This document shows, one piece after another, positions 26,049 to 35,093 of a DNA stretch of 64,000 nucleotides; the stretch's first letter is position 1; every line of letters starts with the position of its first letter. Source of the DNA: Sva-07 sp035527095 (lineage in GTDB: Bacteria; Actinomycetota; Acidimicrobiia; Acidimicrobiales; Ilumatobacteraceae); the NCBI GenBank assembly GCA_035527095.1, contig DATLBC010000125.1, positions 17,184 through 81,183 on the forward strand. Reading direction: 5' to 3'. The notes under the pieces are model-generated. The model made no database searches and was not told where the DNA came from. It saw only the letters and a program-made list of their open reading frames with translations. Both the position numbers and the translations under genes were made by a program.

Positions 26049-28883
26049 ATGGTGTCCGACACTGCGAACTTGACCGACATCCCCGGCGTGTCACCCGATG
26101 ACCCCGACGCCGTCGGCGACGACATCCGCCTGCTCGGGCGGCTGTTGGGCGATGCGATCGAGCAGACCGAGGGCCCCTCGGTGTACGAGCTCGTCGAGCA
26201 GGTTCGCAGGATTGCCGTCGAGGCCCGCCGCGCCGGGCAGAGCGGCGTCGACGACATCCGCGCCGCCTTGGCTCAGCACCCGCTCGACGAGCAGATCCTC
26301 GTGTTGCGGGCCCTCGACTGGTTGTCGTTGCTCGCCAACACCGCAGAAGACGTCCACCTCGAACGTCGTCGACGCCAGCATCGACAGCACGACGACCCGC
26401 CACGACCCGGAAGCCTCGATGCCGTCCTCCAGCGAGTGAAGGGCGCCGGCATCAGCGCCGACGATCTCGTCGCCGCGGTCGCGACACTGCAGGTGAGCCC
26501 CGTGATCACGGCACATCCGACCGAAGTCCGCCGCAAGACGGTTCTCGAAGTGCTCGCCGAACTGAGCGACCTGCTCGACGAACTCGATCTACGGCGAAGC
26601 GATCCGGCATCGGTGACTCGCGTCGAGTCCGAACTGTCGGTGCGCGTGTTGTTGTTGTGGCAGACCGCCCTACTGCGTCTGTCGAAGCTGCGTGTCCGTG
26701 ACGAGATCAACGAAGCGATCCGCTACTACGACACCAGCCTGTTCGAAGTGATTCCGACCCTCACGCGGGAGCTGGCAACGAGCGTCGCCGAGGTCGCCGA
26801 CGGCCGCCGGGTCGACACGTCGGGCTCGATCACGATGGGATCGTGGATCGGCGGCGACCGCGACGGAAACCCCTTCGTGACCGCCGACGTCGTGCGCTAC
26901 GCAACGGGCCGTCAGACCGAAACGGCCCTGGGCCACCATCTCACCGCACTCCATCGCCTGTCGCGCCGGCTGTCGATGACCGACCGTCTGGTCACGTCCA
27001 GCCCGGAAGTGCACGCACTCGCCGCTGCGTCCGGCGACGACTCGCCGTTTCGAGCCGACGAGCCGTATCGACGCGCGTTGCGCGGGATGCATGCACGCCT
27101 ACACGCCTTCGCCCGCGAGGTACTCGATCCAGCCGTCGACGTGCCGGGCCCGGCGCCGATCGGCGACAGCACGCCGTACGCCGATCTCTCCGAGCTGACC
27201 GCCGACCTCGACCACGTGATCAACGCACTCCGCGGCCACGGCGCAGGGCCGATCGCGGACGCGCTGGTCGAACCGGTGCGACGCAGCGTCGCGATCTTCG
27301 GGGCACACCTCTGTGGACTCGACCTGCGCCAGAACTCGGCGGTCCACGAGGAGGTGCTCGCCGATCTGCTGGCATGTGCCGGTGTCTGCGACGACTACCT
27401 CGATCTCGCCGAGACCGACCGCGTGGACGTGTTGGCCGCCGAGCTGCGCAACCCGAGACTGTTGCGCCATCCCGGCGCCGAGCTGAGTGAACGCACCAAC
27501 GCGGAGCTGGCGATCCTGGCGGCGGCTGCCGATGCGGTGGCGCGTGTCGGCCGACGGATCGTGCCGCACTACGTGATCTCGATGGCCCACGACCTGAGCG
27601 ACGTGCTCGAAGTGGCCGTGCTCCTCAAGGAGGTCGGCTTGGCACACGGTGCCCATGGCGGGCAGTCGGCATCCGCTCAGCTCGACATCGTTCCGTTGTT
27701 CGAGACGATCGACGACTTGCGCCGCTGCCCTGACGTGCTCGCCTCGATGTTGGCCGACCCCGTGTACTGCCAGATCGTTCGCTCGCGAGGCAACCGCCAA
27801 GAGGTGATGGTCGGCTACTCCGACTCGAACAAGGACGGCGGTTACCTGTGCTCGCAATGGAGCCTGTCGTCGGCGCAGACCGCACTGGCCGGCGTTGCCC
27901 GCCGAGCGGGCGTGCAGCTCCGGTTCTTCCACGGACGCGGCGGCACTGTCGGCCGTGGCGGTGGGCCCGCGTACCAGGCAATCCTGGCGTTGCCACCCGG
28001 CACCGTCGACGGTGCCATCCGACTGACCGAACAGGGCGAAATCGTTGCGGCGAAGTACTCCAACCGCGCGATGGCAAGTCGAAACCTCGAAACGTTGGTG
28101 TCGGCCACGCTCGAAGCCACGCTGCTGCACCGCGTCTCCTCCGACGGCACCAACGCCCGAGTTCTCGTCGATCCGCTGCATGCCGACACGATGGGCGAAC
28201 TGTCGTCGCTTGCCTTCGACGCATATCGACAGCTGGTCTACGGCGACGATCGATTCGTCGCCTTCTTCCGTGCCATCACCCCGACCAACGAGATCGCAAC
28301 GCTCAACGTCGGCAGCCGCCCGGCGTCGCGAACGACATCGAACGCCATCGAGGATCTTCGGGCGATCCCGTGGGTGTTCGGGTGGACGCAGTGCCGCCTG
28401 ATGATCCCCGCATGGTTCGGCGTCGGCAGTGCCGTCGAACGTTTCGTCGGCGCCGAAGGTCCCCGGTCGGACGCTCGCATTGCACAGCTGAGCACGATGT
28501 ATGCCGACTGGCCGTTCTTCCGATCCGCCATCGACAACATGGGCATGGTGCTCGCCAAGTCCGACATCGACATCGCTCGCCGGTACGCCGATGTCCTGGT
28601 CGAGGACGACTCGATGCGCACGGACATCTTCGACGCGATCGCGAACGAGCATGCTCGGACCCTCACATGGCATCGCCGGATCACGGGCGCACCGTCGCCA
28701 CTTGCCGACAACGCGCTGCTGGCTCGCAGTCTGCGCAACCGGTACCCGTATCTCGACCCGTTGCATGTCATGCAGGTCGACTTGTTGAGACGATTCCGAG
28801 ATGGCGACGACAACGAACTGGTGGTGCGCGGCATCCAACTGTCGATCAATGCGATCGCCACCGGGCTGCGCAACTCGGGTTGA
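26049..28883 (+). CDS. ppc: Phosphoenolpyruvate carboxylase
   Basis: PEPC adds bicarbonate to phosphoenolpyruvate to replenish oxaloacetate. The 944 residues carry the catalytic signatures VITAHPTEVRRK (near residue 155), GSWIGGDRDGNPFVT, the second signature VMVGYSDSNKDGGYL (near 588), and RFFHGRGGTVGRGGGPAYQAI. The tail LSINAIATGLRNSG ends close to the usual C-terminus, with RNSG instead of RNTG. ATG 26049 was chosen because homologous sequence starts soon after it; the open frame continues upstream into the divergent glgA gene but is not convincing. Upstream glgA/glgC suggest a central-carbon neighbourhood. Confidence 0.95.
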   Translation: MVSDTANLTDIPGVSPDDPDAVGDDIRLLGRLLGDAIEQTEGPSVYELVEQVRRIAVEARRAGQSGVDDIRAALAQHPLDEQILVLRALDWLSLLANTAEDVHLERRRRQHRQHDDPPRPGSLDAVLQRVKGAGISADDLVAAVATLQVSPVITAHPTEVRRKTVLEVLAELSDLLDELDLRRSDPASVTRVESELSVRVLLLWQTALLRLSKLRVRDEINEAIRYYDTSLFEVIPTLTRELATSVAEVADGRRVDTSGSITMGSWIGGDRDGNPFVTADVVRYATGRQTETALGHHLTALHRLSRRLSMTDRLVTSSPEVHALAAASGDDSPFRADEPYRRALRGMHARLHAFAREVLDPAVDVPGPAPIGDSTPYADLSELTADLDHVINALRGHGAGPIADALVEPVRRSVAIFGAHLCGLDLRQNSAVHEEVLADLLACAGVCDDYLDLAETDRVDVLAAELRNPRLLRHPGAELSERTNAELAILAAAADAVARVGRRIVPHYVISMAHDLSDVLEVAVLLKEVGLAHGAHGGQSASAQLDIVPLFETIDDLRRCPDVLASMLADPVYCQIVRSRGNRQEVMVGYSDSNKDGGYLCSQWSLSSAQTALAGVARRAGVQLRFFHGRGGTVGRGGGPAYQAILALPPGTVDGAIRLTEQGEIVAAKYSNRAMASRNLETLVSATLEATLLHRVSSDGTNARVLVDPLHADTMGELSSLAFDAYRQLVYGDDRFVAFFRAITPTNEIATLNVGSRPASRTTSNAIEDLRAIPWVFGWTQCRLMIPAWFGVGSAVERFVGAEGPRSDARIAQLSTMYADWPFFRSAIDNMGMVLAKSDIDIARRYADVLVEDDSMRTDIFDAIANEHARTLTWHRRITGAPSPLADNALLARSLRNRYPYLDPLHVMQVDLLRRFRDGDDNELVVRGIQLSINAIATGLRNSG

Positions 28884-28885
28884 TC

Positions 28886-28891
28886 TACCCT
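28886..28891 (+). promoter_or_regulatory. -10 box (TACCCT) six bases before the esterase start
   Basis: TACCCT lies between the ppc stop codon and the next ATG and leaves six bases to it, which suggests a separate leaderless transcript for the esterase/LLM pair. Confidence 0.4.
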
Positions 28892-28897
28892 GCCGTC

Positions 28898-29824
28898 ATG
28901 ACTCTGAGCCGACGGGCACGTTTCTTCCGCAAGCGAATCGCCAAGTTCCAACTCGGCGACGACGTGCCCATCGAAGACCGTCGGGAAGCGATGGACAAGC
29001 TCGACGCCATCCCGCGTCCTCGCAAGGTCGACTACGTCGACACGTTCGTTGGTGGCATCCCGGCGATCGTGGCGACGCCGACCGAGGTGCAGCCCGACCG
29101 CCACATCCTGTACATCCACGGCGGCGCGTACGTCGTCGGATCACCGAAGAGCCACATCGCCATGTGCGCACGACTCGCGAAGCGTGCGGCCGCCACGATC
29201 ACCGTGATCGACTACCGACTCGCACCCGAGCATGTGTACCCAGCGGCGGTCGACGACTGCGTCGCTGCCTATCGGGCGATCATTGCCGACGTCGATCGGG
29301 CGCTGGTGACGATCGCCGGCGACTCCGCCGGTGGTGGCGCCACACTGGCGACGCTCGGCGCGCTGAAGGCTGCCGGTGATCCGATGCCGGGAGCGGTGTA
29401 CGTGCTGTCGCCGTGGAGCGACCTGACCGCGTCGGGCGAGTCGGTGGTGACGAGAGCGCCGTTCGATCCACTGTTCGACGGCAATGGTCTGCTCGAGGCT
29501 GCGACGACCTACGCGGGCGACACCCCGCTCGACCATCCAGGCGTGTCACCGCTGTTTGCCGACCCGACCGGCTACCCACCGACAATGATCCAGACCGGGA
29601 TGGACGAGATCCTGCTCTCGGACTCGACTCGGCTCGCCGAGCGGTACGACGCGGCCGGCGTCGACGTGCGACTCGACCTGCGCGACGGACTCTGGCATGT
29701 GTACCCGATCCTGGCGGGCTACATGCCCGAGGCGACCGACGCGCTGGTTCGTGCGGCGGTCTTCATCCGGGAGAAGACCCCGGCCCCGGTGCCCATTCCG
29801 GAGCGGCCCACCGTCTCGGCATGA
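28898..29824 (+). CDS. Alpha/beta hydrolase of the hormone-sensitive lipase (fold-3) family
   Basis: This 308-residue cytoplasmic esterase has the HSL-family oxyanion-hole motif HGGAY (YIHGGAYVVGSP) and the nucleophile motif GDSAGGG with catalytic Ser. Asp and His follow in GMDEILLSDSTRLAERY and GLWHVYPILAGYMPEA. Family members hydrolyse short acyl esters. The stop codon overlaps the ATG of the LLM oxidoreductase (ATGA), so the two are a translational pair. The natural substrate is unknown. Confidence 0.88.
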   Translation: MTLSRRARFFRKRIAKFQLGDDVPIEDRREAMDKLDAIPRPRKVDYVDTFVGGIPAIVATPTEVQPDRHILYIHGGAYVVGSPKSHIAMCARLAKRAAATITVIDYRLAPEHVYPAAVDDCVAAYRAIIADVDRALVTIAGDSAGGGATLATLGALKAAGDPMPGAVYVLSPWSDLTASGESVVTRAPFDPLFDGNGLLEAATTYAGDTPLDHPGVSPLFADPTGYPPTMIQTGMDEILLSDSTRLAERYDAAGVDVRLDLRDGLWHVYPILAGYMPEATDALVRAAVFIREKTPAPVPIPERPTVSA

Positions 29825-30858
29825 GCGCCCCCCGGTTCCCCGAGCTCGGCTTCTACACGCTCGCGGGCGGCGCTCAGAATCCACACGATCTCGTCGACGA
29901 GTGTCGTCGAGCCGAGGAACTCGGGCTCGGCGCCGTGTTCATCAGCGAGCGCTTCAACGTGAAGGAGGCGGTGACCCTGTCGGGCGCGGCGGCCGTCGCT
30001 TCGACGAACATGCAGATCATCACCGGGGCGACGAACCACAACACGCGTCATCCGATCGTGACGGCGTCGTATGCCACGACGATGCACCGCTTGACCGGTG
30101 GACGATTCGTGCTCGGCATCGGTCGGGGAATCGCTCCGCTGTTCGACGCCTACGGCATTGCCCGCATCACCACCGCACAGATGGAGGACTTCACCGAGGT
30201 GATGCGACGGCTGTGGCACGGCGACACGATCATCGGCCACGACGGCCCGATCGGCTCGTACCCCGTGCTCCGACTGGATCCGACGTTCGACGAGGACATC
30301 CCGCTCGGCCTGGTGGCATTCGGCCCGAACTCGTTGGAACTGGGTGGGCGCGCGTTCGACCATGTCATCCTGCACACGTTCTTCACCGACGAGACGTTGC
30401 AGCGATGTGTGCGGACCGTGAAGGACGCGGCCGAGCGCGCCGGACGCGACCCGGAGTCGGTGACGGTGTGGTCGTGCTTCGCAACGATCGGCGACCATCT
30501 GCCCGAGTCGGTACGACTCAAGAAGACCGTCGGTCGCCTCGCCACCTACCTCCAGGCGTACGGCGACCTGATGGTGGCAACGAATCGATGGGATCCGGTG
30601 GTGCTCGCCGCGTTTCGCGCCGACGACCTGGTGGCCGGAATCCGTGGTCCGATCGACGTGGGCGCCACCACCGAGCAGCTCGAACACATCGCCACCTTGA
30701 TCCCCGACGCATGGCTCGCACCTTCGGCGACGGGATCAGCCGAGCAGTGCGCAGCGTGCGTGCGCGGCCAGTTCGACCTCGGTGCCGACGCAGTGATCAT
30801 GCACGGCGCCAGTCCGGACGAACTCGCCCCCATCGTCGACGCCTACGCAGCGATCTGA
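29821..30858 (+). CDS. LLM-class (probably F420-dependent) oxidoreductase
   Basis: This 345-residue TIM-barrel enzyme is of the luciferase-like monooxygenase superfamily (LGFYTLAGGAQNPHDLVDECRRAEELGLGAVFISERFN, MQIITGATNHNTRHP, RLTGGRFVLGIGRG). The sequence style is that of the actinobacterial F420-using subfamily rather than FMN enzymes, but the cofactor cannot be proved from sequence. The start overlaps the stop of the esterase gene. The reaction is unknown. Confidence 0.83.
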   Translation: MSAPRFPELGFYTLAGGAQNPHDLVDECRRAEELGLGAVFISERFNVKEAVTLSGAAAVASTNMQIITGATNHNTRHPIVTASYATTMHRLTGGRFVLGIGRGIAPLFDAYGIARITTAQMEDFTEVMRRLWHGDTIIGHDGPIGSYPVLRLDPTFDEDIPLGLVAFGPNSLELGGRAFDHVILHTFFTDETLQRCVRTVKDAAERAGRDPESVTVWSCFATIGDHLPESVRLKKTVGRLATYLQAYGDLMVATNRWDPVVLAAFRADDLVAGIRGPIDVGATTEQLEHIATLIPDAWLAPSATGSAEQCAACVRGQFDLGADAVIMHGASPDELAPIVDAYAAI

Positions 30859-30882
30859 CGGCCGTCCGCGGGCACCGCGGGA

Positions 30883-31596
30883 TCACGAGCGACGGTGCTC
30901 CTCGAGCAACACCACCCTCGGGAACAGCACGTTGTTCTCCTTGTGTACGTGCAGGTGGGTATCGGCCTCGAGCTGTTCGAGGCCCTCGAACAATGCTTGG
31001 TAGGAGGCGCATCCGTCGTCGGGCACCGTGAAGTCGCCGGTCACCGACCGTAGATCACCCAGGAGCGCTCCGAGCTCGTCGTGTTCACGCAGCAGTGTCG
31101 AGATCGGGTTGCCGAGTGACCCGAAGCCGAACGTGGGCGCAGTCGGTGACGACGCCAACTGCGCGATCGCCGGGAACAGCACCCGCTCCTCCTTCATCAG
31201 ATGCGGTTCGATGTCGGCGCGAATCGCGCCGAAACAGCATGCGACCTCGTTCAGTTCGGGGTGACGGTCGCCATGCACGCCCACGACCTTGTCGAGGAGC
31301 GCCTGCAGGCGGGGCAACTCGCTCCAGAGGTACCGATGATGCGTGTCGACCAGGTGCTCGACCAGATCTGCGACCTCCAGGTGTGACCAGGACGCCGGGC
31401 CGTCATCGCTGATCGATGACCTCAGTTCCGTGGCGACGACCGCCGCATCGAGTCCGGTGTCGCGGCACGCCTGGCCGAGGGTGACCGCTCCGCCGCAGCA
31501 GTAGTCGAGCTTGCGATGTTCGAGTTCGCGGGCCAGCGAGGGATACCTCGTGACGATCGCTCCGAGCGTCATCTCGGGGCCAACGGTGTCGTTCAT
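30883..31596 (-). CDS. ric: RIC/ScdA-type di-iron iron-sulfur cluster repair protein
   Basis: This 237-residue protein has the two-part layout of RIC (YtfE/ScdA/DnrN). An N-terminal DUF542 segment has the paired cysteines (LDYCCGGAVTLGQACRDTGLD). A hemerythrin-like di-iron domain follows, with His/Glu ligands in LVEHLVDTHHRYLWSEL, IEPHLMKEERVLFPAI, LREHDELGALL and THLHVHKENNVLFPRV. RIC proteins repair iron-sulfur clusters damaged by nitric oxide. It is the last gene of the nirK operon, and its start overlaps the YwiC-like gene by four bases, which fits defence against NO made by NirK. Confidence 0.92.
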   Translation of the reverse strand: MNDTVGPEMTLGAIVTRYPSLARELEHRKLDYCCGGAVTLGQACRDTGLDAAVVATELRSSISDDGPASWSHLEVADLVEHLVDTHHRYLWSELPRLQALLDKVVGVHGDRHPELNEVACCFGAIRADIEPHLMKEERVLFPAIAQLASSPTAPTFGFGSLGNPISTLLREHDELGALLGDLRSVTGDFTVPDDGCASYQALFEGLEQLEADTHLHVHKENNVLFPRVVLLEEHRRS

Positions 31597-32408
31597 GCCA
31601 ACCTCACTCCCAGTGTCGTGACGGCGACGAGGCCGAAGCCGAGCGCCATCTGCCGAAGGCCCAGCACCGCTGCCTGCGGCACCGGCGAACGCCGCACCCA
31701 CACGAGGTGCAGGACAATGATCATCAGCACGGCGACCGACCCGACGATCACGTCGCGATCGACGACCGCCGCTGCGGCCGCAACGACGACCGCCAGCAGC
31801 TGGAACAGGTCGCTGGACCGTGTACTTGCTGCGCCGCGATGCAGGCGGAGTATCTGCGTGCGGATGAACGGGATCGCCCCGGTCGACCGCGCCGCCAGGA
31901 TCAGCCACGCGGCGATCGCAAGCCGGATGGGCCCATCGCCGGCGGTGACGATGGCGGCGGCAACCGCGCCCATCCCGATGGCACCACACAGCTCGGGCAC
32001 CAACCGGCGGCCACGGCTGCGCACGTCGAACCAGAGTTCGACCACGAACAGCGGCAGTGCCACGACCAGCGGAACCAGCCACTGCCAACCGGCGCCGAGC
32101 ATCGCCAGTGCGCCGAGCGCAGCGATCGCGCTCAGCTCGACGGCGCCGATGCGACGGGCAAGCAGCGATCGGTCCAATTCGCGATCGCGGCGACGATCGA
32201 CCATCGCCAGCTTCAACGGTGTACGGGCCACGAACGCGAGCATCGCTGCGATGCCGATCGCCAGGCCCTCCCACGAGAACGCGAGCAGCACCCCCAGCAG
32301 GATCGGTTCGCCCGTGAGACCCCATCCTCCGTGCTCCGACGGGATCGCGACGGCCCTCCAGGTCGGCCGGGCCTTCGCAGTGCCTGGCGCCGCGGTCCGA
32401 ACGGTCAT
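31593..32408 (-). CDS. YwiC-like integral membrane protein
   Basis: This 271-residue protein has about eight hydrophobic helices. The N-terminal motif AIPSEHGGWGLTGEPILLGVLLAF is the hallmark of the YwiC family (usually PKEHGAW). The Arg-rich cytoplasmic loop (RTPLKLAMVDRRRDRELDRSLLARR) is also typical. ywiC of Bacillus lies among the nitrate-respiration genes, and here the gene is inside a nitrite/NO operon with four-base overlaps on both sides. The molecular function of the family is not known. Confidence 0.82.
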   Translation of the reverse strand: MTVRTAAPGTAKARPTWRAVAIPSEHGGWGLTGEPILLGVLLAFSWEGLAIGIAAMLAFVARTPLKLAMVDRRRDRELDRSLLARRIGAVELSAIAALGALAMLGAGWQWLVPLVVALPLFVVELWFDVRSRGRRLVPELCGAIGMGAVAAAIVTAGDGPIRLAIAAWLILAARSTGAIPFIRTQILRLHRGAASTRSSDLFQLLAVVVAAAAAVVDRDVIVGSVAVLMIIVLHLVWVRRSPVPQAAVLGLRQMALGFGLVAVTTLGVRLA

Positions 32409-32806
32409 GCTGCACTCACCCCCGACAGGCGAAGGCCTGCAAGCGAGTCACGCAATTCGTGACGTGCGCGTGCCCACGCGACGTGGAGCGCACACGGTTC
32501 AGCCGCGTCGCACAAGCGCTCGGCGACCACACAACGGCCGTCGTCGGTCGGCCCGTCGATCGTCTCGACCACCTCGAGCACCGTGATCGAGTCGAGATCG
32601 CGTTGGCGTTCGTAGCCGCCCGTCGGGCCCGGTACGGACCGCACCCAGCCGACACGGACCAGCGGCCCCATGACCTGGGGGATGAACCCCGCGGTGGTTC
32701 CGAGAAGTTCGGCCAGATCAGCGCTCTTGAGCCGCTCGGACGACGATTGCAGTGCAACCAGGGCCCGTACCGCCAGGTCGGCGCGCTGGGTGATCTCCAG
32801 TCTCAT
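32405..32806 (-). CDS. Rrf2-family transcriptional regulator (NsrR-like)
   Basis: The protein has 133 residues. The winged-helix N-terminus is typical of Rrf2 proteins (MRLEITQRADLAVRALVAL, LKSADLAELLGTTAGFIPQVMGPLVRVGWVRSVPGPTGGYE). Three cysteines in the C-terminal half (GRCVVAERLCDAAEPCALH) are spaced like the iron-sulfur ligands of NsrR and IscR. NsrR senses nitric oxide. Placement between nirK and the YwiC/RIC genes makes it the probable local NO sensor; the overlap with the next gene is four bases. Which promoter it binds is not visible. Confidence 0.9.
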   Translation of the reverse strand: MRLEITQRADLAVRALVALQSSSERLKSADLAELLGTTAGFIPQVMGPLVRVGWVRSVPGPTGGYERQRDLDSITVLEVVETIDGPTDDGRCVVAERLCDAAEPCALHVAWARARHELRDSLAGLRLSGVSAA

Positions 32807-32858
32807 GGTCACAGACTGCCGGACTCGCCGACCGCTGGACAAGGGCGGATGTCCTCTG

Positions 32859-34280
32859 TCACGGCTCGCCGTCGCCGGCCTGCAGCAGGCCGACCGCTCC
32901 CCGACCGGGGAAGTTGAAGGCGTGGGTGACCATCGGGTAGAGCCCGTCCTCGGCGGCCTTCAGTTCGATCACTGCGCCCTGCGCCGGTGCCAGGTCGACA
33001 GCCTGAGAGCCCCAGTTGCCGTCGTTGCCCCGCGCCAGGTGAATGCCCTCCTTGATCACGTCGTCGAAAATCGTGCCGACGATGTGGAACGACGAGTCGA
33101 TCGACGGCCCGACGTCGAGGACGAACAACCGGACCTCTTCACCGGTCGGGATCTCGATCGGGTTGTCCTTGTACTGGAACGCCGCTCCGTTGAACATCAC
33201 GAAGTCGGGTGCCGGCGCGGCTTGGTTGGCCTTCGCGAACGACGACACCTCGCCCTGGGGGCCGAGATACCACTCGTGCTGGACGATGAAGAACTCGTTC
33301 TCCATCGGCGGGAGTCCACCTTCTGGTTCGACGATCACCATGCCGAACATCCCGTTGGCGATGTGATGCAGGACCGGATCGGTGCCGCAGTGATACATCC
33401 AGACCCCGGCATAGTCGGTGGTGAACTCGTAGATCAGTTCCTCACCGGGAGCGATCGAACGCATCTCGTCGTTCCAGGCAACCTGCGATGCGTGGAAGTC
33501 CACCGAGTGCGAAGCCGTGGCTTCAGGCGGGTTGATCAGGTGGACACGAACGGTGTCGCCGACCTCCGTGCGAATGACCGGACCCGGCATCGTGCCGTTG
33601 AATGTCCAGATCTGCTGGACGTACCCCTCGGCCACGGTTGCGAGCTTCTCTTCCACCACCATCTCGACGTCGATGAGGTCGCCCCCGTCAGGGGCACCGC
33701 CAGGGATCAGCGTGAAGCCCTCGCCCTCGCCGCGCTCGGGGGCCTGCGGATCGCGCCACTCGTAGGGCGGTGCATCGGGGTCGGCGTCGACCACCATCGC
33801 CTCGTCGGTCGCGATGCCAGCATGCGGGGCCTCAGCGGCGGGCGTTTCATCAGTGCGGATCACGCCCTGCATCCCAGCCTCGGCATGACCCGGAATCGAG
33901 CAGATGTAGGCCACCCCTTCCGCAGGCACCTCGAAGTCGAACTCGACGGTCTCACCAGCGGCAGCGACGATGGCCTCGCCATTGTCGAACTTGATGTCGT
34001 GTTCGATCGTGCCGCTGTTGACCAGCGTTCCCGAGTAGGCGCCGGCGGTCGCCATCACGCTCGACGGCCCGAAGGCGAACTCGGTGGCGACGAACTCGAT
34101 GGTGTCACCGGGTGAGATCTCCGCTGAAGCCGAGCCGGTGTCGGCCGCTGTCTGCGCTCCCGCCTCGATGCCGCCGCCCCCCGTGGCACCGGAGCCGTCG
34201 GGCGCATCGGTCCCGCACGCTGCTGCGGCGACGACGAGCAGTGCGGCGACGCCGGCCCGGACGAACGATCGGATGTGCAT
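32859..34280 (-). CDS. nirK: Copper nitrite reductase with extra N-terminal cupredoxin domain
   Basis: NirK reduces nitrite to nitric oxide outside the membrane. This 473-residue lipoprotein (lipobox VAAAACGTD) has a first cupredoxin (about 50-140) with a full type 1 copper set (EHD; YICSIPGHAEAGM), then the two-domain NirK core. The core keeps the type 1/type 2 ligands in SHSVDFH, MYHC and LHHIANGM. It also has the catalytic-His segment FHIVGTIFDD and the last type 2 His in VTHAFNFPG. The start has AGGAGG six bases upstream. The extra cupredoxin probably delivers electrons intramolecularly. The gene heads the Rrf2-YwiC-RIC operon. Confidence 0.92.
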   Translation of the reverse strand: MHIRSFVRAGVAALLVVAAAACGTDAPDGSGATGGGGIEAGAQTAADTGSASAEISPGDTIEFVATEFAFGPSSVMATAGAYSGTLVNSGTIEHDIKFDNGEAIVAAAGETVEFDFEVPAEGVAYICSIPGHAEAGMQGVIRTDETPAAEAPHAGIATDEAMVVDADPDAPPYEWRDPQAPERGEGEGFTLIPGGAPDGGDLIDVEMVVEEKLATVAEGYVQQIWTFNGTMPGPVIRTEVGDTVRVHLINPPEATASHSVDFHASQVAWNDEMRSIAPGEELIYEFTTDYAGVWMYHCGTDPVLHHIANGMFGMVIVEPEGGLPPMENEFFIVQHEWYLGPQGEVSSFAKANQAAPAPDFVMFNGAAFQYKDNPIEIPTGEEVRLFVLDVGPSIDSSFHIVGTIFDDVIKEGIHLARGNDGNWGSQAVDLAPAQGAVIELKAAEDGLYPMVTHAFNFPGRGAVGLLQAGDGEP

Positions 34281-34393
34281 GGTTGACCTCCTGGGTTCGA
34301 TCCCGACCAACTCGCCGGATCTATCCAGAAGTCTCACAGTCAGCGACTCATGGACCCAGGGCCGAAAGTCCCGCCCGCCGGCCAACCCCAGCC

Positions 34394-34515
34394 TCGCACC
34401 ACGTCAGCGATGAGCGAGGCGACCGGATACGGCCAGTTCACTCATCGCAACCGGTCGCACCACGTCAGCGATGAGCGAGGCGACCGGATACGGCCAGTTC
34501 ACTCATCGCAACCGG
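34394..34515. repeat. Two perfect tandem copies of a 61-base unit upstream of nirK
   Basis: The units 34394-34454 and 34455-34515 are identical. Each contains an inverted repeat, GCGATGAG ... CTCATCGC, with a 27-base loop. On the minus strand each unit also contains a 13-codon frame, ATG to TGA (MSELAVSGRLAHR), without an obvious ribosome-binding site. The array lies between nirK and the USP-like gene, 113 bases before the nirK start. It could be a regulator-binding array or leader peptides, or simply a recent slippage duplication. Confidence 0.8.
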
Positions 34516-34534
34516 GCAACAAGCGAACGTGGCG

Positions 34535-34987
34535 TCAGGAGGTGGTCGACACGACGGTGACGGGAATCGCCACCTTGCGTCCGATTCGGCACGGGAGATC
34601 CTGGCGCAACCATCGTGACACCTTCGTGGGCAGCGTTGACACGATGACTTCCTCGAAACCGTGTGTGCCGACGAGACGGGCCACCGCGGCGGGCGTGTCG
34701 GGATCGAGAGACAACTCCCCCGTCGCCGTGGCCCCCATCCCCGCCAGCCAATCGAGCCCGAACTCGAGTTGCTCCTGCGCCGCCCGGCGGTCGTAGTCGA
34801 TGTCGCGACTCAGCGTCGGCGCCATGTCTGCCGCCGTACCGCCCACCGCGACGGCAGATGCAACCGGGCTCGGAACGGGTACAACGAGGTGAACAACGCA
34901 CGGGGCGGCCTGCACACGAGTGGTGATCAGTTGCGCCAGCTCGGATCCACCCAGCGAGCGATTTCCAACGATCAACACCTTGCCCAT
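34535..34987 (-). CDS. Universal-stress-protein-like protein
   Basis: This 150-residue cytoplasmic protein starts MGKVLIVGNRSLGGSEL and has alternating strands and helices (VVHLVVPVPSP, GFEEVIVSTLPTKVSRWLRQDLPCRIGRKVAIPVTVV). The end of the fold resembles the C-terminal strand-loop of USP domains, where the phosphate-binding loop is normally GxxGxxxxxxGS. Here that loop is changed to STLPTKVSRWL, so nucleotide binding is uncertain. It is divergent from the selenoprotein gene. Confidence 0.6.
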   Translation of the reverse strand: MGKVLIVGNRSLGGSELAQLITTRVQAAPCVVHLVVPVPSPVASAVAVGGTAADMAPTLSRDIDYDRRAAQEQLEFGLDWLAGMGATATGELSLDPDTPAAVARLVGTHGFEEVIVSTLPTKVSRWLRQDLPCRIGRKVAIPVTVVSTTS

Positions 34988-35093
34988 CTCGACCCCCGAG
35001 TGCGATGTGGTTGCGTGAACTGTAGACGATCGGGCCACCCGGGGCTCATCCTTTGCTTCGCCTGCGCCGGATTCCACCTGGAAGAGTGTGTCG

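Noticed and set aside
34394..34515. CRISPR array
   Set aside because: Only two units, directly adjacent with no spacer, and no cas genes nearby; a tandem duplication explains it.
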